Source: CAZEQD01 sp964514305
Lineage (GTDB): Bacteria > Acidobacteriota > Aminicenantia > Aminicenantales > Aminicenantaceae
Reading direction: 5' to 3'
DNA: 64,000 nucleotides
Assembly (NCBI GenBank): GCA_964514305.1
Contig: CAZEQD010000003.1
Span: 22,474-86,473, forward strand
The first letter of the stretch is position 1. Each line of letters begins with the position of its first letter. The notes beneath the pieces were generated by a model. It was not told where the DNA came from. It saw only the letters and a list, made by a program, of their open reading frames with translations, and ran no database searches. Both the position numbers and the translations under genes were made by a program. This document shows positions 7,553-15,912 of this stretch, one piece after another.

Positions 7553-9769
7553 TTAATATATTTTGGCTATTTTAATACCGTGATAATACTTTTTCAATAT
7601 TTCTTTATAATCTGCACCTTCTCTGGCCATACCAAAAGCACCCACCTGGCAGAGGCCGACTCCATGTCCCCAGCCTTTCCCATAAAAAATAAAGCTGCTA
7701 ATTTGACCATGCTTATCATATTCCCTATCTATAACAAAAAGGGTATCTTTAAGACCCAGGACACGGCGAATTTTAAAGCCTTTGATCAAAACCTGGCTAT
7801 CGCTGCCTTTAACTAAGAGCTCCACAACTCGATTGGAATGGCCTCTTTTCTGAGGAATCAAATCCTGGAGTTGACCTACTGGATAAAATTGATTTATTCT
7901 TCTTTCCAATTCTTCTCTCGATTTTTTTATCTGCCAGTTATGAAAAATAGAATCTCTGTCTAAAATATTGGAATGAAAAGAATAGACTGCTTCCAATAAT
8001 TTAATCTGGCCTTCTCCTTCAATCCACCTTACTCTATCTCCTTTTAATAATCTAAGTTGAGTAGTAAAAACATAATGGCCGCTGTTATTTTTTAAGAGAA
8101 CTAAATCAGGAGAAAGACCAAGGTTTTTTATTTCTTTTTCTTCTTCGAGTTCAACTGTTTTGCCTTCAAGCTTTCTAAAGATTCCTGAATGGGTTAAATC
8201 CCGATAAGACTGAACAACTTTTCCGAGGTAAAAGGCAAGTTCACTCCGGGTTAGAGAATTTTCTGGGTTTTTCATCTTGAGAGTGGCTGGAAAAATACCC
8301 GATTGAATTAGATAAGCCAAATAATCTCTCAATCCTTCGGGCCATTGCTCATAATCTTGGAGAATAAAATCTTTCTCGCTCTTCAATAATAATGTCTGGA
8401 CTCTCTTTTCCCAACCAAGAGACTTGACAATAAGACTAGCCAAACTGCCATAATTAAGCACAGAGGCTTGCGGCCAAGGTTGTTCAATTTTTTTCCCTAA
8501 TAAATTTATAATTTTCTGAAGCCATTGCACTGCCTCTTCATAAGAGGCCTCTTCCTGAAAGAAACTACTATCTTCTTGAAAAGGAATAATTTGCAAGCAT
8601 AAGAGAGAAGCAACAATGGGGCTTATATTTTTGCCTTCGACCAAAATAGGCGGTAGAAGATTTTTTCCTTTAATCAACCATACATTTTGCTTTTCATAAA
8701 CGCATTCAGTACTTCTCAAATAAGGCAAAGGCTGGCCTCCGAAAACATTTTCCACGTCTTCTGTCATTCCTCCACAAGTACTGGTATAAAGAGCATCGAT
8801 CAACTTACCCTTGTAAAGGGCCACTTGACCGCGAGTCATCTCCACAGCCTTAGTACTCAACGGATGCTCAGCTCCCATGCCTTTGTAAAACTGAGAATTA
8901 GGCGTATCTGAAAGATCAAAACCTAATTCATTATACATGCCTAATTTTTTGATTGCATAGGTTCTGGCGGCTACAGCTTGAGCCTTAAGAGCTTCCAGTT
9001 CATTAAATTCATAAGGAGAAAGTTCACTGGGAACCACTCCTTTTAGATAATCTTCTAAATTTAATATATTAATCAGAACCAACCCTTTAGAGCTGGGCTT
9101 AAGGACAAAAATCCCCCGGTAATTACGGCCGTTAAAAGAAAGAAAACTCTGACCATTACTGGGTATAAAATAAAGTACAGTTTCTTTTTTTAATCTTTTA
9201 AGTTCATCATTGACTAGAATCCAAAGGGGCCTTGTTTCATCAAAAGTAATATCTTCTCTTAAAATCCAGCTTTCTTTAAAGCCAAGTTCTTCTAATTTTT
9301 TAATGAAACTCAGAGCCTCTCCCCGAGTTAAAAAGTCTCCGATTTTCACTTGATAACCGATTGTCACATTATCTTCTTCATTCTCAGTTATATAAATTTT
9401 ATTCCTAATTTTTGTCTTCAATTCCTGAGCAATGGCTTCCGCTTCTTTTTTATCTTTTGTTTGAGCTATTTGAATCAAAAATTTTTCGCTTAATTTTTCT
9501 TTATGACCTTTTATTCTTACTTGGGTTGCCTCATCAGCAATTAGTTTATACCATGAATTTACTTCATATATCTTCATGCCAGATGATGAAGAAATTTTAA
9601 TATCGCTTAAATTGAGGCCAAGACCAATTTTTATTATCGGCTTTTTAATTAAATAGCCATGAAAAAATGTCTTTTCCAGACCAAATTCTATGGGCTGCCC
9701 CCCTAAAATAAAAAAGGCAAGAAAGATAGTAACTATAAACTTTGGCTGAAAAAGATTGGTGGTTTTCAT
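7553..9769 (-). CDS. Secreted SpoIID/LytB-type peptidoglycan protein with SPOR-like and SLH-like regions
   Basis: A 738-residue exported protein: a signal-type hydrophobic segment (about residues 8-26), two SPOR-like repeats (about 95-175, including VKIGDFLTRGEALSFIKKL), then a SpoIID core with VVPSELSPYEFNELEALKAQAVAARTYA and STCGGMTEDV, an inserted S-layer-homology-like stretch (SLTRSELAFYLGKVV), and the terminal WGHGVGLCQVGAFGMA motif. SpoIID proteins are lytic transglycosylases cutting glycan strands; the Glu in PSEL is the expected acid. B. subtilis SpoIID is about half this length. Here the organism is diderm, so the role is more likely general wall remodelling or septal binding through SPOR than sporulation. 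Confidence 0.8.
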   Translation of the reverse strand: MKTTNLFQPKFIVTIFLAFFILGGQPIEFGLEKTFFHGYLIKKPIIKIGLGLNLSDIKISSSSGMKIYEVNSWYKLIADEATQVRIKGHKEKLSEKFLIQIAQTKDKKEAEAIAQELKTKIRNKIYITENEEDNVTIGYQVKIGDFLTRGEALSFIKKLEELGFKESWILREDITFDETRPLWILVNDELKRLKKETVLYFIPSNGQSFLSFNGRNYRGIFVLKPSSKGLVLINILNLEDYLKGVVPSELSPYEFNELEALKAQAVAARTYAIKKLGMYNELGFDLSDTPNSQFYKGMGAEHPLSTKAVEMTRGQVALYKGKLIDALYTSTCGGMTEDVENVFGGQPLPYLRSTECVYEKQNVWLIKGKNLLPPILVEGKNISPIVASLLCLQIIPFQEDSSFFQEEASYEEAVQWLQKIINLLGKKIEQPWPQASVLNYGSLASLIVKSLGWEKRVQTLLLKSEKDFILQDYEQWPEGLRDYLAYLIQSGIFPATLKMKNPENSLTRSELAFYLGKVVQSYRDLTHSGIFRKLEGKTVELEEEKEIKNLGLSPDLVLLKNNSGHYVFTTQLRLLKGDRVRWIEGEGQIKLLEAVYSFHSNILDRDSIFHNWQIKKSREELERRINQFYPVGQLQDLIPQKRGHSNRVVELLVKGSDSQVLIKGFKIRRVLGLKDTLFVIDREYDKHGQISSFIFYGKGWGHGVGLCQVGAFGMAREGADYKEILKKYYHGIKIAKIY

Positions 9770-10216
9770 AGGCTGACTTTTTCCTTGGGATGATTATAGA
9801 CAGGATTTAGAGTGGATGTCAAGAAATAAATTCAATATGTAAGGCTCCATTTTTCTATCTATACTATATATAGTATTTATATCTTCTCCTTTATGACTAA
9901 ACAATATAGCTGACAAAGGCAAGAAAGTCAAGATTTCTTGGGCTCTTTGACGAAAAGTGGGGTAATATATATATAATAGCCACCAGACGGGGTCAGACCT
10001 TCATAAGTTTCATAAATTATGCTTCTCTATTTATATATTTCGTCGGTTTGTAAGGGACAAAAATTATTACAGTTATTGTAAAAATTAAAGTTATGAAACT
10101 TATGAAGGTCTGACCCCACTTTTCTATATTTACTCTAATAAAATTTGTAATCTAATGTTTAAATTGTTAACATAAAGAAAAATTGTATTAGCAGCAAAAA
10201 TGCATAGTGGTCAACG
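9770..10216. other. 447-bp intergenic region with palindrome and mobile-looking repeat
   Basis: Lies between the divergent spoIID-like and sigma-54 activator genes. It contains a perfect 16-bp palindrome ATACTATATATAGTAT at 9861-9876, the first copy of the 129-bp inverted-repeat element (9989-10117), and an AT-rich stretch before the activator start. GAAAAGTGGGGT occurs just outside the element on the left (9953 onward) and, in inverse, over its right end. I find no coding sequence. Confidence 0.6.
9989..10117 (+). mobile_element. 129-bp inverted-repeat element, copy 1 (MITE-like)
   Basis: Begins GGGGTCAGACCTTCATAAG and ends with the exact reverse complement; the terminal inverted repeats are 27 bp and perfect. 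Copy 2 (54941-55069) in the opposite orientation differs at only 5 of 129 positions. Similarity continues for about 17 bp outside the left end (TATAATAGCC at 9972 onward, matched to the right flank of copy 2). It has no open reading frame and no clear target duplication, so it would need a transposase acting in trans. Confidence 0.85.
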
Positions 10217-11617
10217 ATGAAAGAAGATTCTAAAGGAGAAAGACTACCTCTAAAACTGAATCTACTTATCCTCAGTCAAGATCCTTCTTTTTTTCAGTTT
10301 ATAAGAAATTCAAAGATAGCCGAGGAGTGTAATATCTATTTCTGGCCTAGCCAAGATACTATTACCAGCGGCCTCGAAAGTCACAATATTGATACTGTTA
10401 TTGTAGATTCAAAAGGAGATATCAATGACTATGAAACACTTTTCCAATCCCTAAAAAATTTTGATCCTTTAATAGAAGTGGTTATCTGCGGGCAGCCAAT
10501 CACCACCGAGAAAACACTGGAGTTAATTAATAAAGGCATTTCTGATTATTTAGTTAAGCCCTTGGCTATTAATAATTTAGTTCAAACTCTCACCAAGATA
10601 GCCAAAAAAAAGAATCTAAGAAGAGAAACATACAAATTAGAAAAAAAGCTGGAGAAAAAATATTATTTCCACGGTTTGATTGCTAAAAATCCCCGCATGC
10701 TTGAAATTTTTTCTTTAATAGAAAATATTGCCAACTATTTTTCAACCATTTTAATAACTGGTGAAACAGGGACAGGAAAAGAAATGATAGCCAGAGCTAT
10801 TCGCCAGCTTGCCTCTACTCCCAACCAAAAGTTTGTTATCTGCGATTGTGTTTCTATTCCAGAAAATCTCTTTGAATCCGAACTCTTTGGTTATATGAGA
10901 GGAGCTTTCACTGGGGCTGATAAAAACAAAAAGGGCCTCTTTGAAGAAGCTGATGGTGGCATAATTTTTCTGGATGAGATTGGAGAAATTCCCCTATCAG
11001 TACAGGCTAAATTATTAAGAGTTTTGGAAGACCATCATTTCCGTCCTTTGGGTTCCAACCAAAATAAAAAAGTTAGAGTCAAAGTAATCGCCGCTACAAG
11101 CCGCAATTTAAGAGAAAACACAAAAAGGGGAACCTTCAGGGAAGATCTTTTCCACCGCCTTAATAAAGTAGAAATTAACCTTCCTCCTTTAAGAGAAAGA
11201 TTAGAAGATATACCTCTTCTAACAAGACATTTTCTCCATTACTTTAATCAACAATTTCGAAAAAATATTAAAGGCATCTCCCGCCGGGTTCAAAAAATAT
11301 TTAATCTTTACAAATGGCCGGGCAATGTAAGGGAATTAGAAAACGTCCTGGAAAGAGCATCAATGCTTTGTCTTAAAGAATTTATAGACATCCAAGATTT
11401 ACCTTCCTATTTGCAAGAATTCTCACCTGGAATAGAGGAAATTCCTGTCATCGATAAAAGACAATTAGCAACTTTAGACGAATTGGAAAAAGAATACATA
11501 ATATTTCTTTTAAAAAAAACTAAACACAATTTAAGAAAAACAGCCAAAATCCTGAATATTTCCCGAACCACCCTTTATAATAAATTAAAAAAATATGATA
11601 TTACCCGTAGTAAGTAA
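10217..11617 (+). CDS. Sigma-54 interaction (NtrC-family) transcription activator with degenerate receiver
   Basis: A 466-residue enhancer-binding protein. Residues 14-120 fold like a response-regulator receiver: the phospho-acceptor position (Asp64) and the conserved Lys (Lys114) are present, but the acidic pair that binds Mg2+ is replaced by Ser20-Gln21, so phosphorylation control is doubtful. The AAA+ domain has Walker A GETGTGKE (182-189), the sigma-54 contact loop GAFTGA (229-234) and Walker B GGIIFLDEIGE. The Fis-type helix-turn-helix is at about 425-462. No histidine kinase is adjacent. A consensus sigma-54 promoter and a palindrome lie directly downstream, so the next gene is the likely target. 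There is no clear ribosome binding site at this ATG. Confidence 0.9.
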   Translation: MKEDSKGERLPLKLNLLILSQDPSFFQFIRNSKIAEECNIYFWPSQDTITSGLESHNIDTVIVDSKGDINDYETLFQSLKNFDPLIEVVICGQPITTEKTLELINKGISDYLVKPLAINNLVQTLTKIAKKKNLRRETYKLEKKLEKKYYFHGLIAKNPRMLEIFSLIENIANYFSTILITGETGTGKEMIARAIRQLASTPNQKFVICDCVSIPENLFESELFGYMRGAFTGADKNKKGLFEEADGGIIFLDEIGEIPLSVQAKLLRVLEDHHFRPLGSNQNKKVRVKVIAATSRNLRENTKRGTFREDLFHRLNKVEINLPPLRERLEDIPLLTRHFLHYFNQQFRKNIKGISRRVQKIFNLYKWPGNVRELENVLERASMLCLKEFIDIQDLPSYLQEFSPGIEEIPVIDKRQLATLDELEKEYIIFLLKKTKHNLRKTAKILNISRTTLYNKLKKYDITRSK

Positions 11618-11736
11618 AGGGGTCAGGTCTTCCCCTTTGACATAAAATTGATGTTAAATTTAAAAATCTGAGCTTTACTTCTTCGTTCCATTTGTCAAAA
11701 AATTAATGTCAAAGTTGAAGACCTTACCCCTTTTAC
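11614..11736 (+). mobile_element. Second-family inverted-repeat element overlapping the activator stop codon
   Basis: The left end GTAAAGGGGTCAGGTCTTC pairs with the right end GAAGACCTTACCCCTTTTAC; the imperfect inverted repeat runs for about 31 bp each side, through CTTTGACAT. The terminal GGGGTCAGG-TCTTC resembles the GGGGTCAGACCTTC end of the 129-bp elements, but the interior is unrelated. The TAA stop of the sigma-54 activator (11615-11617) lies inside the left arm, so the element abuts or has replaced the gene's 3' end. Confidence 0.75.
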
Positions 11737-11738
11737 CA

Positions 11739-11755
11739 TGTTCAATTATTGAACA
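11739..11755. promoter_or_regulatory. 17-bp palindrome, candidate upstream activator site
   Basis: TGTTCAAT-T-ATTGAACA is a perfect palindrome with a one-base centre. It lies about 160 bp upstream of the -24/-12 promoter and just after the enhancer-binding protein gene, the right size and distance for a Fis-type dimer site. Binding is inferred only. Confidence 0.45.
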
Positions 11756-11912
11756 CTTCTAAATTATCTTCCTTAATATTTTTAATTTCAATTAGATAGA
11801 GATAAATAAAAAATAATATGTTCATTTTTCTAACACTCTCTTCAATCTTCTTTCACCTTATTTCTTTCCATAACCTATTCATTTTAAAATAGTTAAAACA
11901 ATTTTCAACTGA

Positions 11913-11929
11913 TGGCACCTTTCTTGCTT
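11913..11929 (+). promoter_or_regulatory. Sigma-54 (-24/-12) promoter
   Basis: TGGCAC at 11913-11918, five bases, then TTGCTT at 11924-11929. The invariant GG (11914-11915) and GC (11926-11927) are separated by exactly 10 nt, as RpoN promoters require. The gene downstream starts at 11987, and a sigma-54 activator is encoded directly upstream. Confidence 0.85.
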
Positions 11930-11986
11930 ATTTATAAATGAAGCTTCTGGTTCTGCTAGAGCCATTTCGGGCTAAGGAGGCTAAAA

Positions 11987-12628
11987 GTGAAAAAGCCAAA
12001 AAGAGGTGCCTATCCTTTAAAAATTTTTCTGGCAGGGTTTATGGTTATCCTGCTTTTTTGCAGTTTTGTATCCGCTGAAGAGGATGAAAGCAAAGAAGCT
12101 CAAAGTTTTAAGTCAAATATAAATCTTAGAGAATTAAGAGCCGAACTCCATCCCACTCCGTTGGAGATAAAGTGTTTAGCTAATTTGAACCTCTCCCCCC
12201 TTTACCCTCCAAGCTCATATTATTTTAATCTAAAAAATCAATATGATGTTAATTTAAAAAAAGCTGTATCCAGAATGAACTCTTCTTTAGTCAAGACTTC
12301 GCGATTAAATGATTTAGAAAAATCATTTTACACTGTTTCCTTGGCTACTTTAACTGTTTTAAATACAGCTGATTGTGTATCGACTATTTCAGCTTTAAAA
12401 TACCCGGGACTGCAAGAAGCAAACCCCATTATGAAACCATTCAGCAAAAATGCCTGGCTGTTGACAGCTGTCAAGGCTGGAATAGCCGTTTATAATTATC
12501 ACTGCCTTAAAAATCTCTACAAGAAAAATAAAAAACTGGCTTGGATTATAAGTCTGGCGGCTAATATGGTCATGACTTATGTTGTGGTCAATAACTTGAG
12601 GATGATTCAAGAAGCTCAATCAAAATGA
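11987..12628 (+). CDS. Exported membrane protein of unknown function (DUF5658-like C-terminus)
   Basis: A 213-residue protein with an N-terminal signal or anchor (about residues 10-28, ending FVSAEED), a polar middle, and a hydrophobic C-terminal half of about three helices. The stretch LNTADCVSTISALKYPGLQEANPIM resembles the first helix and NPxM loop of small membrane proteins grouped as DUF5658; that match is from memory and tentative. Its sigma-54 promoter and leader with CTAAGGAGG make it the likely target of the adjacent activator. I cannot assign a biochemical role. Confidence 0.7.
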   Translation: MKKPKRGAYPLKIFLAGFMVILLFCSFVSAEEDESKEAQSFKSNINLRELRAELHPTPLEIKCLANLNLSPLYPPSSYYFNLKNQYDVNLKKAVSRMNSSLVKTSRLNDLEKSFYTVSLATLTVLNTADCVSTISALKYPGLQEANPIMKPFSKNAWLLTAVKAGIAVYNYHCLKNLYKKNKKLAWIISLAANMVMTYVVVNNLRMIQEAQSK

Positions 12629-12683
12629 TACTAATAAAATAGAAATATTTATTTGAATATAAATTAATCTGGAGAAAAAAGTG

Positions 12684-12881
12684 ATGAGCAGACCTAAATT
12701 TCTCCATTATTACTTGATAGCAAACAAAAAAAATAAAGCTTATGAAAATCTTCCTTCCCTTAATCTCTTAAAAAAAGACTATATCCGCTATATCCTGAAA
12801 ATAACAAATAACAATTTAAAGGAAACAGCAGACATATTAAAAGTTCCTCCTCATTCCCTTCACCATCAATTAAATAAATAG
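12684..12881 (+). CDS. Small Fis-type helix-turn-helix protein
   Basis: About 65 residues with GGAGAAAA upstream; GTG at 12681 or ATG at 12684 could start it. The C-terminal 40 residues (LNLLKKDYIRYILK...NNLKETADILKVPPHSLHHQL) align with the Fis domain that ends the sigma-54 activator at 10217-11617 (LDELEKEYIIFLLKK...HNLRKTAKILNISRTTLYNKL). It therefore looks like a detached DNA-binding domain without an AAA+ motor, perhaps one that competes for the same sites, or a decayed duplicate. It follows the sigma-54-driven gene by 55 nt on the same strand and may be co-transcribed. Confidence 0.6.
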   Translation: MSRPKFLHYYLIANKKNKAYENLPSLNLLKKDYIRYILKITNNNLKETADILKVPPHSLHHQLNK

Positions 12882-12969
12882 TTTTTTCCTTCTCCAACCT
12901 TTTTTATTTCAAAAATTCATTTTTTGTTATAAAATCCAAACAATTTTACATTTCAGAAAGGAGGCTCTT

Positions 12970-15891
12970 ATGAGTTGTCATTTTAAGACCTTTGTCAGAT
13001 TAATATTGGTTATCTTTATAAGCAGTTTTTTTCTTTCTCCAGCCCTTTTTTCCACTCAGAAAATTGACAAAGAATATACTCAGAAAATTCTTGACTACAC
13101 TACTGAAAAATTTTTCCTGACAGAGTTAGTCGACCATTTACCGGCTTCTGAAACTGTTCCTTCTCCCCAGAAAGTCCTAGGCACTATCATCGGCGCTCCT
13201 AATATTCTTCATTACACAGCTGAGATAAATAAATATATGGAAGCAGTAGCTGAAGCGAGCCCCAGGGTTGAAGTTTTTTCTATAGGATTAAGTGATGAAG
13301 GCAAAGAGATGATTGCTGTAGCTGTTTCAGATGAAAAAAACATCCAGAGAATAAAGAGAATAAAAGAGATTTTGGCCCTCTTAGCTGATCCCCGTCAGAT
13401 CAAAGACTCGCAGGCAGAAATTCTTATTAAAGAAGGGGTGCCAATTTATTGGATAACAGGGGCTATGCATTCGCCTGAATGTGGCTCTCCTGAAATGCTG
13501 ATGGAACTTGTTTATCGTCTGGCTGTAGATGATAGCGATTTTTTTCAGACAATCCGCCATAATATGATCATCCTTATCACTCCAGTTTTAGAGGTAGACG
13601 GCCGAGATAGATATGTAGATACCTACCTCTATAAAAAAGAGCATAAAGACAAAAAAACTCTGCCTCTTGTTTATTGGGGAAACTATGTTGGTCACGATAA
13701 TAATCGAGATGCCATAGGGTTGGCCTTAAAGCTTTCTGAAAATATATTAAAAACATATTTTGAATGGCACCCCACAGTCATGCATGACCTTCATGAATCT
13801 GTCCCCTTTCTTTATACCTCAACAGGGACTGGTCCTTATAATGCTTGGCTCGATCCAATTACTATCAACGAGTGGCAGGAATTGGCTTATGCAGAAATAT
13901 CAGAAATGACCAAACGAGGAGTACCAGGAGTCTGGACTCACGGCTTTTTTGATGGCTGGGCACCCAGTTATAGCATATACGCGGCTATGCTTCACAACTC
14001 GGTGGGCCGATTTTATGAAACCTTTGGAGGGACTGGAGCTGATACTTTGGTTCGCACAGTCGGGGCACAATCAAAAAGAGCTTGGTACCGACCTAACCCT
14101 CCTCTTAAAGCTGTTAAATGGTCTTTCCGCAATAACGTTAATCTCCAGCAGAGTGCTCTTCTTTTTGCCCTCAAGCATGTAGCTGACAATCAAATTAAGT
14201 TTCTCAAAGAATTTTATCTAAAAAGCAAACGATCCGTAGCTAAAGCCACTACTGAAGGCCCAGCAGCTTGGATAATCCCTAAAGAAGAAGGAAAGTTTCT
14301 GGCTGTGGCTGACCTTGTCAATCTCCTGCGAAAGCATGGAGTGGAAGTTTGTCAAGCAACCAAAGATTTTACCATTAACAAAGAGAAATACCCCAGCGGA
14401 AGCTATATAATTCGCCTAGATCAGCCTTACAGCCGCTGCGCCGACATGCTACTCGATACCCAATATTACAATCCTAATGATCCCCGTCCTTATGATGATA
14501 CGGGTTGGACTCTGGGTCCTCTCTTCAATATCAAAACAGTTCGTATTATGAATCAAAAAATACTTGATGTGCCCATGACTCTTGTGACTCAGGACGTCAA
14601 AATTAAAGGAAAAGTGATAAGGGAGAAAAACGCCATCTGCTTTGTTATTAACCACACAACCCAAAATCCATTATTTAAATTTCGCTATCAATTAAAAGAC
14701 ATAAAGATGCTAGCGGCTGAAACCAGTTTCAAAGCGGCTGAGAAAAAATTTAGGGCAGGATCTTTTATCATTCCACTCCAAAGCAATCCTCCCCAAACAG
14801 TAGACCATTTAAAAAAGGCAGTAGAAGAAATAGGCCTTGTTGCCTATGGATTAAAATCAATACCTAAGGTAAAAAGCCATAACCTAGCAGTTCCGCGAAT
14901 TGCTATCCTCCATACCTGGCTTTCTACCCAAAATGAAGGATGGTACAGATTGGCTTTTGAGAAACTGGACATTCCTTATTCTTATATCTCACTCCAAGAT
15001 ATTAGAGATACAGAAAATTTAAAAAGCAAGTATGATGTGATTCTTTTTCCACCGGTGATGTTTGGAAAAGCTCAAAGGATAGTTAATGGTATTAGTGGCG
15101 ACTCACCTCTCCCCTGGAAAAAATCTGATAAATATCCCAATTTAGGAGGACCAGATTCAACAGATGACATCCGAGGAGGGATTGAACTTCAAGGAATTCT
15201 TCATCTGCAGCAGTTTATAAAAAAAGGGGGACTTTTTATTCCCATCACCAGTAATGTCAGCTTACCCATAGATTATGGATTAGTTGAAAGTGTAGCTGTG
15301 GTTAAACCAAAAAAACTCAAAACAGCCGGAGCCATCTTACGGGCCAGGATCTCTGACCGAACCAGCCCTATTACTTATGGATACGGACCAGAATTAGGGG
15401 TACATTTCAATGGAGCTCCCCTTTTAGAAACAGGCATAAAAGCAGCCACAGGAGGAATTGATATAGAAGCGCTCATCTCTGGTGATTCAAAAGGAAGAGC
15501 TAGTGGCCGGGGAAGCCTCAAAGACCCTGATGTCATTCAAGGCAGACCTTACAAACCTCCTAAAATAAAAGGTGCAGGCACCGGCATTCCGGCTGAATAC
15601 CGAGAAATGTTAAAACTATTTATGCCTCCTGATTTGGCTAAAATCAGAGTTGTCCTCCGCTTTGATCGACAAGAGAAACTATTGATAAGTGGTTTATTGG
15701 CTGGAGGAGAAGAACTCCAAAATAGAGCTGCTGTCGTCGATGTGCCTCTGGGAAAAGGCCACATTATCTTCTTTGCCATCAATCCAATGTGGCGTTTTGA
15801 AACTAAAGGAAGTTTCTTTCTACTCTTTAATGCTTTCTTAAATTATGATAATTTAGATGCAGGGCGACCAAAGCCAAAAAATGAAAAATAA
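12970..15891 (+). CDS. Secreted M14-family zinc carboxypeptidase-like protein
   Basis: A 973-residue exported peptidase with a signal peptide ending near FLSPALFST. The zinc site of M14 peptidases is visible: HSPE with His167 and Glu170, and the later MHDLHES with His272/His275, separated by NNRD, which resembles the substrate-binding NxR segment. A long C-terminal half has no motif I recognise beyond beta-rich and glutamine-amidotransferase-like character (IAILHTWLSTQNEGWYRLAFEKL, YDVILFPPV). Such large M14 proteins are common in protein-degrading bacteria; peptide scavenging fits the amino-acid catabolism seen elsewhere. AAAGGAGG precedes the start. It is followed after 21 nt by a LolA-like gene, probably in one transcript. 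Confidence 0.85.
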   Translation: MSCHFKTFVRLILVIFISSFFLSPALFSTQKIDKEYTQKILDYTTEKFFLTELVDHLPASETVPSPQKVLGTIIGAPNILHYTAEINKYMEAVAEASPRVEVFSIGLSDEGKEMIAVAVSDEKNIQRIKRIKEILALLADPRQIKDSQAEILIKEGVPIYWITGAMHSPECGSPEMLMELVYRLAVDDSDFFQTIRHNMIILITPVLEVDGRDRYVDTYLYKKEHKDKKTLPLVYWGNYVGHDNNRDAIGLALKLSENILKTYFEWHPTVMHDLHESVPFLYTSTGTGPYNAWLDPITINEWQELAYAEISEMTKRGVPGVWTHGFFDGWAPSYSIYAAMLHNSVGRFYETFGGTGADTLVRTVGAQSKRAWYRPNPPLKAVKWSFRNNVNLQQSALLFALKHVADNQIKFLKEFYLKSKRSVAKATTEGPAAWIIPKEEGKFLAVADLVNLLRKHGVEVCQATKDFTINKEKYPSGSYIIRLDQPYSRCADMLLDTQYYNPNDPRPYDDTGWTLGPLFNIKTVRIMNQKILDVPMTLVTQDVKIKGKVIREKNAICFVINHTTQNPLFKFRYQLKDIKMLAAETSFKAAEKKFRAGSFIIPLQSNPPQTVDHLKKAVEEIGLVAYGLKSIPKVKSHNLAVPRIAILHTWLSTQNEGWYRLAFEKLDIPYSYISLQDIRDTENLKSKYDVILFPPVMFGKAQRIVNGISGDSPLPWKKSDKYPNLGGPDSTDDIRGGIELQGILHLQQFIKKGGLFIPITSNVSLPIDYGLVESVAVVKPKKLKTAGAILRARISDRTSPITYGYGPELGVHFNGAPLLETGIKAATGGIDIEALISGDSKGRASGRGSLKDPDVIQGRPYKPPKIKGAGTGIPAEYREMLKLFMPPDLAKIRVVLRFDRQEKLLISGLLAGGEELQNRAAVVDVPLGKGHIIFFAINPMWRFETKGSFFLLFNAFLNYDNLDAGRPKPKNEK

Positions 15892-15912
15892 AATTTTAGG
15901 GAGGAAAAATTT

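Larger units (their letters stand above)
11618..11986. other. 369-bp regulatory intergenic region
   Basis: Between the sigma-54 activator and the secreted protein gene. In order it holds the rest of the inverted-repeat element (to 11736), the 17-bp palindrome 11739-11755, an AT-rich stretch of about 150 bp and the sigma-54 promoter (11913-11929), followed by a leader of about 45 nt with CTAAGGAGG. This is the usual spacing for an upstream activator site looping to a -24/-12 promoter. Confidence 0.65.

Noticed and set aside
7553..9769. Evidence for sporulation
   Set aside because: SpoIID- and SpoIVB-type domains occur in many non-spore-formers, and lipid A and BamA genes show a diderm without other sporulation genes in the window.
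9861..9876. 16-bp perfect palindrome ATACTATATATAGTAT as an operator
   Set aside because: AT-only palindromes of this length arise easily in such AT-rich DNA; no second copy or neighbouring regulator supports a function.
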